Shown piece after piece: positions 33,263 through 40,706 of a stretch of DNA of 43,974 bases; positions within the stretch are counted from its first letter, which is position 1; each line of letters begins with the position of its first letter. The stretch comes from Thomasclavelia sp. (GTDB lineage: Bacteria; Bacillota_I; Bacilli_A; Erysipelotrichales; Coprobacillaceae). The translations under genes and the position numbers were made by a program. The notes under the pieces are model-generated. The model worked only from the letters and a program-made list of their open reading frames with translations. It was not told the origin of the DNA and did not search any database. Location of the stretch: positions 1 to 43,974 of the forward strand of contig JAHHSU010000005.1 in assembly GCA_020025035.1 (NCBI GenBank), read 5' to 3'.

Positions 33263-33907
33263 ATGAAAACAAAAAGTTATATTGCTAGTAGAAAGTGTAG
33301 TGTAGAAGAATTAAAAGAATTAATCGAAGATATTTTTAGAAATAGTCAAAATTGTAATTACAAGACAGTATTAGATAATTCACAATCTTTAGAACAATTA
33401 CAGCTAAATGTTCAAGATCAAATGGATGTTCAACAATATTTGTTTCAAGCATTAAAGAATAGGGCAGATAAAGCAAAAAGTTATGAAGAATTAGAAAAGT
33501 ATATTGTATATATGAATGTATTAATTGATCCTAGATATCCACCTTTAAGAAGATATAAAAGTAATTTAATTGAGTTTATATTCAATTGTCGTGATCAATA
33601 TTTTACTTCTGATGAGTATCGTGTGTTACGTCATTTATTAACGTTTAAAATAGATGAATTACCTCAATTGATTGCATTTGGTTGGTGTAATTTATCTACA
33701 AATTCATTGTTGTATAAAATTTTTACTTGCGAAATTTATTTAATTGAAGGACAATATGAATTAGCAAGAAAATTTATTGCTGAAATTGGATGGATAGATT
33801 TATTTTGTGATTATCAACAAGATTATGAAAAAAATATGAAAATACAAAAACAAAAAATACAATTTTCATTAAATATTTATCCAAAATTAGTGCATCAATA
33901 TAGTTAG
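33263..33907 (+). CDS. uncharacterised helical protein co-encoded with a WYL regulator
   Basis: A 214-residue soluble protein I do not recognise. It is predicted mostly alpha-helical, with acidic N-terminal helices (CSVEELKELIEDIFRN) and a middle rich in aromatic and Arg residues (DPRYPPLRRYKSNLIEFIFNCRDQYF). It has no signal peptide, TM helix or obvious catalytic motif. The ATG follows GAGGTGTAAAG. Its stop codon nearly abuts the WYL regulator gene, so the two form an operon divergent from the asnB-like gene. A partner or ligand-sensing role beside the regulator is only a guess. Confidence 0.6.
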   Translation: MKTKSYIASRKCSVEELKELIEDIFRNSQNCNYKTVLDNSQSLEQLQLNVQDQMDVQQYLFQALKNRADKAKSYEELEKYIVYMNVLIDPRYPPLRRYKSNLIEFIFNCRDQYFTSDEYRVLRHLLTFKIDELPQLIAFGWCNLSTNSLLYKIFTCEIYLIEGQYELARKFIAEIGWIDLFCDYQQDYEKNMKIQKQKIQFSLNIYPKLVHQYS

Positions 33908-33918
33908 TGAGGGATATG

Positions 33919-34923
33919 ATGGAAGAACGTACATGTTATATATTACAAATTTTGCTTAACATGGATAGTGATTATATAAGTGCTAAACAAATTAGTGATA
34001 TTTTAGTATTAAAGTATAATTTAATATGTGATATCAAGACTATTTATAGTGATATAAAAAAGATTAATCAATATTTTTTATTGATATTTCATATAGAGCA
34101 GTTTATTCAAGTAAAACATCGATGTGGTTATTTTATTGAAGAAAATATATTAAATGATGGAGAACTTAGATTTATTTATGATACGATTATTTCAAGTCGA
34201 GCATTATCTATAGAAGAGGGGGATCAATTATTTTCTAAATTACTTACTTTATCATCTAAAAAACAAATTGAGCGTGTTGTAAAGGAAGAAGGTAGACGAA
34301 TTAATAACTCGATGCTTTTTACAAAACTTAATACTATTATTTTAGCAATTGATAAACAAAAAACCATTGCATTTGAATATACAAGACCACATTTAACTAG
34401 TAATGGTCAAATTGTTTATCAAAAATCAAATAACGGGAATTATAAAGATCATGTGCATCTATATCAAATATCACCCTATGAAGTAATGATAGATTCAGGT
34501 AAGTATTACTTATTAGGATATTCTTTAAAACGTCCTGGACAATTATCTATTTATAGAATAGATCGCATGGAGAAGGTAAGAACAACAAAAGAACCTTATG
34601 AAGATATTAGAGAGATGTTTGATATGGAACAACTTAAAAAACAAGCAGTAAATATGTATTTTTCTAATGAAATTATTCAATTTAAATTTCTTTTTAAGCC
34701 ACAAATCCTAGCTAATATTATTGATCAGTTTGGACCAATGGTACATATTACAAAAGATAATACTGGAAAATTTGTAGGAGAAGTTCATGATTTAACTTGT
34801 TCAGATGGATTAATTGGATGGATTATGATGTTAGGAGATTATATTACTGTATTAGAACCACAATTTTTAAAGATGAAGGTGATTGAAAGATTAAACCGTG
34901 CTATAACAAACTATCAATGGTAA
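33919..34923 (+). CDS. WYL-domain transcription regulator (YafY type)
   Basis: A 334-residue regulator. It has an N-terminal HTH (about 1-70, ISAKQISDILVLKYNLICDIKTIYSDI), a WYL domain (about 135-225) with YQISPYEVMIDSGKYYLLGYS and YRIDRM, and a C-terminal WCX-like domain (about 250-334). The WYL fold binds nucleotides or nucleic acid in studied members. GAGGG lies 5 bases before the ATG at 33919; a GTG at 33907 and an ATG at 33916 are worse placed. It is cotranscribed with the unknown 33263 gene and ends at a shared terminator facing asd. Confidence 0.85.
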   Translation: MEERTCYILQILLNMDSDYISAKQISDILVLKYNLICDIKTIYSDIKKINQYFLLIFHIEQFIQVKHRCGYFIEENILNDGELRFIYDTIISSRALSIEEGDQLFSKLLTLSSKKQIERVVKEEGRRINNSMLFTKLNTIILAIDKQKTIAFEYTRPHLTSNGQIVYQKSNNGNYKDHVHLYQISPYEVMIDSGKYYLLGYSLKRPGQLSIYRIDRMEKVRTTKEPYEDIREMFDMEQLKKQAVNMYFSNEIIQFKFLFKPQILANIIDQFGPMVHITKDNTGKFVGEVHDLTCSDGLIGWIMMLGDYITVLEPQFLKMKVIERLNRAITNYQW

Positions 34924-34954
34924 ACAATGAAATAGTAATTTGTATTGTTTAAAA

Positions 34955-34990
34955 AAAAGACTGTTAATATTTTATTTAACAGTCTTTTAT
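34955..34990 (+). terminator. bidirectional terminator between the WYL gene and asd
   Basis: Stem AAAAGACTGTTAA/TTAACAGTCTTTT (34955-34967 with 34976-34988) with an 8-base loop has A and T flanks usable from both sides. Confidence 0.88.
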
Positions 34991-34997
34991 ATAAAAC

Positions 34998-36032
34998 TTA
35001 TATTAAGTTCATCTCAATCATTTTTAAGCCAATATCAATAGAATTGTATGCTGCACCTTTCATTAATTGGTCTGCAACAACCCACATACTTAATGCATGA
35101 GGATTATCTAAATCTTGTCGAACACGTCCAACATAAGTTTTTTCACTTCCAATATAATCAATAGCCATTGGATAGACTTGATTTTGAATATCATCACATA
35201 AAATGACACCAGTTGAGTTTTGTAGTAAATCAAAAACTTTATTGATTACAATAGGTTTTTTTGTTTCGATATAGATACTTTCGCTATGACCTCTTAATAC
35301 TGGTACACGAACACATGTAGCATTAATTTTGATGTCCTTGTGGAATATTTTTTTAGTTTCATTAATCATTTTTAGTTCTTCTTTAGTATAACTTGAATCT
35401 AAATCAAATTTATCAATTTGAGGAATACAATTAAATGCAATTTGGTAATGTTTTTGATCACTAGCACATGGTAAAGTTGTTGCAATGACATCTTCATCAT
35501 TCATGATTGCCTTAGTTTGATTGTATAATTCCTTCATTCCAGCAACTCCAGCTCCAGAAACTGCTTGGTAAGTTGAAACGATAATACGTTCAATATCAAA
35601 TTCGTTATCAATTTGTTTTAAGGCACTAACCATTTGAATTGTGGAACAATTAGGATTTGCAATAATTCCATGATGATTTTTTAAATCTTCACTGTTGCAT
35701 TCTGGAACTACTAATGGTACATTAGGATCCATTCTAAAATAACTTGTGTTATCAATATTTATACATCCTTCTTGTAATGCATAAGGAATAAATTCTTTTG
35801 AAATATGACCACCTGCTGACCAAAAAGCAATATCAATATCTTTAAAACTATCTTTTGTTAGTTTTTCTACAACAAATTCATGATCTAAATAACTTATTTT
35901 TTTTCCTGCAGATTTTGAAGAAGCAAGAAGTTTAATACTCTTAAAAGGAAAGTTATATTCAAAAATGCATTTTAACATTTCTCGTCCTACGGCACCTGTT
36001 GCACCTACAATAGCAAGGTTATATTTTTTCAT
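34998..36032 (-). CDS. asd: aspartate-semialdehyde dehydrogenase
   Basis: NADPH-dependent reduction of aspartyl phosphate to aspartate semialdehyde, the branch precursor of lysine/diaminopimelate, threonine and methionine. 344 residues. Seen: Rossmann NADP motif GATGAVGREM, the catalytic Cys in NPNCSTIQMV, the YQAVSGAG substrate loop, and the catalytic His in RVPVLRGHSES. The ATG directly abuts the lysC stop, with AAGGAG inside lysC, so the two are translationally coupled. Diaminopimelate supply links it to wall and spore synthesis. Confidence 0.96.
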   Translation of the reverse strand: MKKYNLAIVGATGAVGREMLKCIFEYNFPFKSIKLLASSKSAGKKISYLDHEFVVEKLTKDSFKDIDIAFWSAGGHISKEFIPYALQEGCINIDNTSYFRMDPNVPLVVPECNSEDLKNHHGIIANPNCSTIQMVSALKQIDNEFDIERIIVSTYQAVSGAGVAGMKELYNQTKAIMNDEDVIATTLPCASDQKHYQIAFNCIPQIDKFDLDSSYTKEELKMINETKKIFHKDIKINATCVRVPVLRGHSESIYIETKKPIVINKVFDLLQNSTGVILCDDIQNQVYPMAIDYIGSEKTYVGRVRQDLDNPHALSMWVVADQLMKGAAYNSIDIGLKMIEMNLI

Positions 36033-37262
36033 TTAATTAGTCTCCTTTATAATTTCATTTTCAAAACAACTTGATAAAATTGTTTTAGCTTTTACAATCG
36101 ATGAGTCATGAAGATAAAATACAATATTTTTTTGACAAGAAGATGTTAGAAGAATATCAATGTGATGGTCAATTAATGTAGCATACATTTGATAAAGTAA
36201 TGACTTATTTTGTTTGATTCCAATTCCTTCAATAGAGATACAACCTATTTTTTCTTGTATTTCTTTTTGAACAAAAAGAATACTTTGATCATTTAATATT
36301 TGCATAACTGTATTTGTATCACGACTATCTATGATAAAATCAAGTTTCATATTATTAGAATCAATAGATATTTGTTTCATAGCATCTACATTAATGTTAT
36401 GGATTGAAAGTTGTTGAAATAGTTTGGTAATAGAACTATGATGAATACTTGTTAAGGTAATCATTGTTTTATTTTGCTTAGAATTAATGGTGTAGAATAA
36501 AGAAGTATTTGGTATCATTGTTTTATCTCCTATAACATAAGTTCCAATATCTTTTTCAAATGAAGATCTTGCATGAATTGTAATATTATTTTTTGCAGCT
36601 AACTCAATGCAACGATGATTTAAAACTTTTGTTCCATTTCGTGCAAGTTCTAACATTTCATAAAAGGTAATCGTATCAATTTTTTTTGCTGTGTGATTTA
36701 TTTTAGGATCAATGGTGTAGATTCCATTGACATCTGAATAGATCTCAACTTCTTTTGCATGAACTGCAATACCAATAATAATTGCAGATAAGTCGCTACC
36801 TCCACGTCCTAGTGTTGTAACTTGTCCATTTATGGTATGACCTTGAAAACCTGGACATACAATAATATCTGCTTTATGAAGTTGTTTGAGGATAAACGAT
36901 CCATCGATACTTAAGATATTTGCATTTTGGTAGTGATTGTCTGTAATAATTCCAAGTTCTTGATTAGAAATAGATGCTACTTTAAAGCCTAGATGTTCTA
37001 ATTCACTTTTAATTACCAGACTTGAAATTGTTTCTCCTATACTAGTTAGTTCATCATTTTCTTTACTAGTAAGATGCTTGGAACTTACTAAACTTAAAAG
37101 TGTATCAGTTGCATATGGATCAGGATATCGTCCCATTGCAGAAACGACAACCACTACTTTATATCCTTTGTGTACATAGTCCACAACATTTTTGTAAATG
37201 TGAGTTCTTGTTTCTTGATTACGGGTAGATGTACCACCGTATTTTTGAACTATAATATTCAT
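36033..37262 (-). CDS. lysC: aspartokinase
   Basis: Phosphorylates L-aspartate, the first committed step of the aspartate family. 409 residues from ATG 37262, preceded by GAGGGG; an earlier in-frame start at 37280 covers that site. Seen: KYGGTS (near residue 6), VVVSAMGR, the LGRGGSDLSA active-site loop, a YSDVNGIYTIDPK segment, and two C-terminal ACT regulatory domains (about 255-405). ACT domains give feedback control by lysine and/or threonine. No lysine riboswitch was found in the leader. First gene of the lysC-asd operon. Confidence 0.95.
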   Translation of the reverse strand: MNIIVQKYGGTSTRNQETRTHIYKNVVDYVHKGYKVVVVVSAMGRYPDPYATDTLLSLVSSKHLTSKENDELTSIGETISSLVIKSELEHLGFKVASISNQELGIITDNHYQNANILSIDGSFILKQLHKADIIVCPGFQGHTINGQVTTLGRGGSDLSAIIIGIAVHAKEVEIYSDVNGIYTIDPKINHTAKKIDTITFYEMLELARNGTKVLNHRCIELAAKNNITIHARSSFEKDIGTYVIGDKTMIPNTSLFYTINSKQNKTMITLTSIHHSSITKLFQQLSIHNINVDAMKQISIDSNNMKLDFIIDSRDTNTVMQILNDQSILFVQKEIQEKIGCISIEGIGIKQNKSLLYQMYATLIDHHIDILLTSSCQKNIVFYLHDSSIVKAKTILSSCFENEIIKETN

Positions 37263-37373
37263 TTTTCCCCTCACTTTCATCTTCTAAATGAAACTTCATC
37301 ATAATATATGTATATATTTGATAAAGGGGATTATATTTGTCTTTAAATTAAAATTATTACTTAATTCTATGTC

Positions 37374-37402
37374 ATATTATCATCAAAAGATAATAGTGTC
37401 AA
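37374..37402 (-). promoter_or_regulatory. lysC-asd promoter
   Basis: On the minus strand TTGACA (37402-37397), a 17-bp spacer and TAATAT (37379-37374). The leader to lysC is about 105 bases and shows no recognised riboswitch. Confidence 0.7.
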
Positions 37403-37462
37403 TGTGATAAATACTATGTTACTAGAATAAAAAATAAATAGGGATTGCTTGATGATAAGTAA

Positions 37463-37491
37463 TTGAAAGCATACTTTGGATATGGTATATT
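37463..37491 (+). promoter_or_regulatory. fhs promoter
   Basis: TTGAAA (37463-37468), a 17-bp spacer and TATATT (37486-37491) lie 48 bases before the fhs start, divergent from the lysC promoter. Confidence 0.65.
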
Positions 37492-37539
37492 AATCATAGA
37501 TAAAATGGGTTTGTTTAATGATGGGTTAGAGGTGATAAA

Positions 37540-39210
37540 ATGAAAAGTGATGTTGAAATTGCTCAAGAAGCAGTTATTCTTCCAATTAAAGAGATTGCAA
37601 GTAAAATAGGTTTACAAGAAGATGATTTAGAATTGTATGGAAATAATAAAGCTAAAATATCATTACAAGCAATTGATAGAGTAAAGAATAATCAAAAGGG
37701 AAAATTAATTTTAGTAACATCTATTAATCCAACTCCTGCTGGAGAAGGAAAAACTACTACGATGATTGGTATGGCTCAAGCATTCAATCAATTAGGAAAA
37801 AATGCAATAGTTGCAATGAGAGAACCATCATTAGGTCCTTGTTTTGGTATTAAAGGAGGGGCTGCTGGAGGTGGATATTCTCAAGTCATTCCTATGGAAG
37901 ATATTAATTTGCATTTTACAGGAGATATACATGCAATAAGTGCTGCAAATAATCTTATTTCTGCAATGTTAGATAATTCTATTCATCAAGGAAATCCATT
38001 AGATATTGATATTTGTTCAATCGTATGGAAACGTGTTGTTGATTTAAATGATAGGGCATTAAGAAAAATTACATGTGGGTTAGGCGGCAAAATGAATGGA
38101 ATACCTAGAGAAGATGGGTTTGAAATATCGGTAGCATCTGAAATCATGGCTGTATTATGCTTAGCTACTGATATGGATGATTTAAAACAAAGAATTTCTA
38201 ATATCATTGTAGCATACAATCGTAGTGGCAACAAAATTACAGTAGATGATTTAGGCGCTACTGGAGCAGTAACGATTTTGTTAAAAGATGCAATAAAACC
38301 AAATTTAGTTCAAACATTAGAACATACTCCAGTATTTGTACATGGGGGACCATTTGCTAATATTGCTCATGGATGCAATTCGGTAATGGCAACAGATCTT
38401 GCGTTACATTTAAGTGATTATACACTAACAGAAGCTGGATTTGGTGCTGATTTAGGTGCTGAAAAGTTTTTTGATATTAAGTGTAGACAAGCTAATTTAT
38501 CACCTGATGCATGTGTAGTTGTTGTAACTGTTAGGGCAATCAAAATGCATGGAGGAGTGACTTTAGATCAATTAGTAGATAAAAATATAGAAGCAATTTA
38601 TAAAGGATTTAAAAATCTAGAAAAGCATATCCAAAATATTCAACAATTTGGTGTACCAGTAATGGTAGCAATCAATCAATTTCCTTTAGATGATCAAGAA
38701 GAAATTGAATTGATTCAAGCAAAATGTAAGGAACTTAATGTACCTGTAGCTATTTCTAAAGTGTATAACGAAGGTGGAGCAGGTGGTAAGGAATTAGTAA
38801 AAAAATTAATTTCTATTTTAGAACATCAAGTATCTAATTTTCAACCACTATATAAGTTAGAAGAATCATTAGAGGATAAAATTTTAATGATTGCTAAAAA
38901 AATCTATGGCGCTAGTGGAGTTGAATTTACTCCAAAAGCTAAAAGAGATATTTTAAAATTAGAACAAATGCAATTAGATAAGCTACCAATATGTATCGCA
39001 AAAACTCAATATTCATTATCGGATAATCCTAAATTATTAGGAAGACCAGAGCATTTTCATATTACGATTAATGATTTGCAAGTAATGGCAGGTGCTAAAT
39101 TTATTGTAGCTATATCAGGAAATATAATGAAAATGCCTGGTTTACCAAAAAATCCAGCTGCATGTAATATGGATATTGATAGATTTGGAAAGATTACAGG
39201 ACTTTTTTAA
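37540..39210 (+). CDS. fhs: formate--tetrahydrofolate ligase
   Basis: ATP-dependent formation of 10-formyl-tetrahydrofolate, feeding purine synthesis and initiator-tRNA formylation. 556 residues, the normal length. Seen: the P-loop TPAGEGKTTT (about 67-76), REPSLGPCFGIKGGAAGGGYSQV, HLTGD-like HFTGDIHAI, FANIAHGCNS, and a C-terminal PGLPKNPAA. AGAGGTGATAAA precedes the ATG. purB follows 28 bases after its stop without a terminator, so both are probably cotranscribed, which fits formyl-THF use in the purine pathway. Confidence 0.97.
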   Translation: MKSDVEIAQEAVILPIKEIASKIGLQEDDLELYGNNKAKISLQAIDRVKNNQKGKLILVTSINPTPAGEGKTTTMIGMAQAFNQLGKNAIVAMREPSLGPCFGIKGGAAGGGYSQVIPMEDINLHFTGDIHAISAANNLISAMLDNSIHQGNPLDIDICSIVWKRVVDLNDRALRKITCGLGGKMNGIPREDGFEISVASEIMAVLCLATDMDDLKQRISNIIVAYNRSGNKITVDDLGATGAVTILLKDAIKPNLVQTLEHTPVFVHGGPFANIAHGCNSVMATDLALHLSDYTLTEAGFGADLGAEKFFDIKCRQANLSPDACVVVVTVRAIKMHGGVTLDQLVDKNIEAIYKGFKNLEKHIQNIQQFGVPVMVAINQFPLDDQEEIELIQAKCKELNVPVAISKVYNEGGAGGKELVKKLISILEHQVSNFQPLYKLEESLEDKILMIAKKIYGASGVEFTPKAKRDILKLEQMQLDKLPICIAKTQYSLSDNPKLLGRPEHFHITINDLQVMAGAKFIVAISGNIMKMPGLPKNPAACNMDIDRFGKITGLF

Positions 39211-39238
39211 AATAGATTAGAAAGCAGGTTAAATAAGA

Positions 39239-40618
39239 ATGAAAAAAAATGAATTTGAATGTATGACATTATGTCCATTAGATGGAAGATATTCATCCAT
39301 TAAAGACCAATTAAATGAATATTTTTCAGAATATGCATTGGTGAAATATCGTGTTTATGTAGAAATACAATGGTTAAAATTTTTAATTGAAAATGTAGAA
39401 AATGAAATTCTATCTAAATTTGATATTTCTAATATGCACCAAATTGAAGCAATTGCTTTACAATATAATTATGATTCATTTTCAAAGATTAAAGAAATAG
39501 AAGCTATTACTAGACATGATGTAAAGGCAGTTGAATATTATATAGGCAGTGAATTAAAACGATTAGGATTTGATTATTTACAAAGTTTTGTACATATTGG
39601 TTGTACTTCAGAAGATATTAACAATACATCTTATGCGTGTATGATAAAAAACGGATTGTATGAGGTTTGGATTCCTAAAGCTAAGGAATTAATTAGCATG
39701 CTAGACCATTTAGCTTTTAAACATTGTGATGATGCTATGTTAGCTCATACGCATGGTCAAGTAGCAACACCTACTACAGTAGGAAAAGAACTAAAAGTAT
39801 ATGTATATCGTATGATGTCTAGTATCGAACATATTGAAAATATTAAAATTAAAGCAAAATTTAATGGTGCAACAGGAAATTATAGTGCGATATCTACTGC
39901 ATTTAAAAATATAGACTGGCCATTATATTCAAAAAGGTTTGTAGAAGAATATTTAGGTATGGATTTTAATCCTTTAACTACCCAAATAGAAAGTCATGAT
40001 TATACATGTCATTTGTTAGATGGCATTCGACATTTTAATAATGTTTTAATCGATTTTAACGTAGATATGTGGTTGTATATATCTATGGAATATTTTAAAC
40101 AGATTCCTGTTCAAGGAGAGGTTGGTAGTAGCACAATGCCTCATAAAGTAAATCCTATTCGTTTTGAAAATAGTGAAGCAAATGCTGATTTTTCCAATAA
40201 TATTTGTGTAGGTTTATCTAATAAATTATCAAAATCTAGAATGCAAAGAGATTTATCCGATTCATCCTCTCAAAGAAATATTGGACTAGCATTTGGATAT
40301 TCACTACAAGCAATTAGTGAAACGATAAATGGAGTATCAAAATGCAAAGTGAATCAGGAGCAATTAATGCATGATTTAAATGATCGTTGGGAAGTTTTAG
40401 CAGAACCAATTCAAACAATGTTAAGAAAATATGGAATTGAAGATGCATATGATACTTTAAAGCAACTTACAAGAGGTAAAAATATTTCTAAAGAAGATTT
40501 ATTAGCGTTTACTAACAGTCTAGATGTGTTGTCTGATGAGGATAAAAAAACTTTAGTAGAAATGACTCCAGCTTCATATATTGGTCTTTCTACTCTATTA
40601 GCTAAATTACCATTATAA
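39239..40618 (+). CDS. purB: adenylosuccinate lyase
   Basis: Catalyses two fumarate-releasing steps, SAICAR to AICAR and adenylosuccinate to AMP. 459 residues. The LCPLDGRYSSI start and the overall length resemble the longer E. coli-type enzyme rather than the ~430-residue Bacillus type. The superfamily signature SSTMPHKVNP is present, with THGQVATPTTVGKE and the TSEDINNT block. The ribosome site (AGCAGG) is weak. It lies downstream of fhs with a terminator behind. Confidence 0.95.
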   Translation: MKKNEFECMTLCPLDGRYSSIKDQLNEYFSEYALVKYRVYVEIQWLKFLIENVENEILSKFDISNMHQIEAIALQYNYDSFSKIKEIEAITRHDVKAVEYYIGSELKRLGFDYLQSFVHIGCTSEDINNTSYACMIKNGLYEVWIPKAKELISMLDHLAFKHCDDAMLAHTHGQVATPTTVGKELKVYVYRMMSSIEHIENIKIKAKFNGATGNYSAISTAFKNIDWPLYSKRFVEEYLGMDFNPLTTQIESHDYTCHLLDGIRHFNNVLIDFNVDMWLYISMEYFKQIPVQGEVGSSTMPHKVNPIRFENSEANADFSNNICVGLSNKLSKSRMQRDLSDSSSQRNIGLAFGYSLQAISETINGVSKCKVNQEQLMHDLNDRWEVLAEPIQTMLRKYGIEDAYDTLKQLTRGKNISKEDLLAFTNSLDVLSDEDKKTLVEMTPASYIGLSTLLAKLPL

Positions 40619-40624
40619 AATTTT

Positions 40625-40648
40625 GCCTGATTTTATCAGGCATTTTTA
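40625..40648 (+). terminator. purB terminator
   Basis: Stem GCCTGAT/ATCAGGC (40625-40631 with 40635-40641) with a TTT loop and ATTTTTATAT tail. Confidence 0.85.
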
Positions 40649-40671
40649 TATGCTTATTTACTTAGAAGTGT

Positions 40672-40703
40672 TATAATGGTGATACCCGGCATGGGAGGGG
40701 GGG
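40672..40703 (+). promoter_or_regulatory. copA promoter and CsoR-like operator
   Basis: A -10 box TATAAT (40672-40677), with no clear -35, is followed by ATACCC-GGCA-TGGGAG (40682-40697). That is a G/C-rich pseudo-palindrome like CsoR operators (TACCC...GGGTA type), and it is striking in such AT-rich DNA. The site overlaps the G-rich ribosome site. The csoR gene at the end of this operon is the likely repressor, released by Cu(I). Confidence 0.6.
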
Positions 40704-40706
40704 AAA

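Noticed and set aside
37281..37539. Lysine riboswitch in the lysC leader
   Set aside because: No conserved L-box core was found between the promoter and the start on the minus strand; the leader is only about 105 bases.
37986..38234. Minus-strand open frames opposite fhs and other genes
   Set aside because: They mirror the codon pattern of the real genes on the other strand and have no ribosome site or recognisable protein features.
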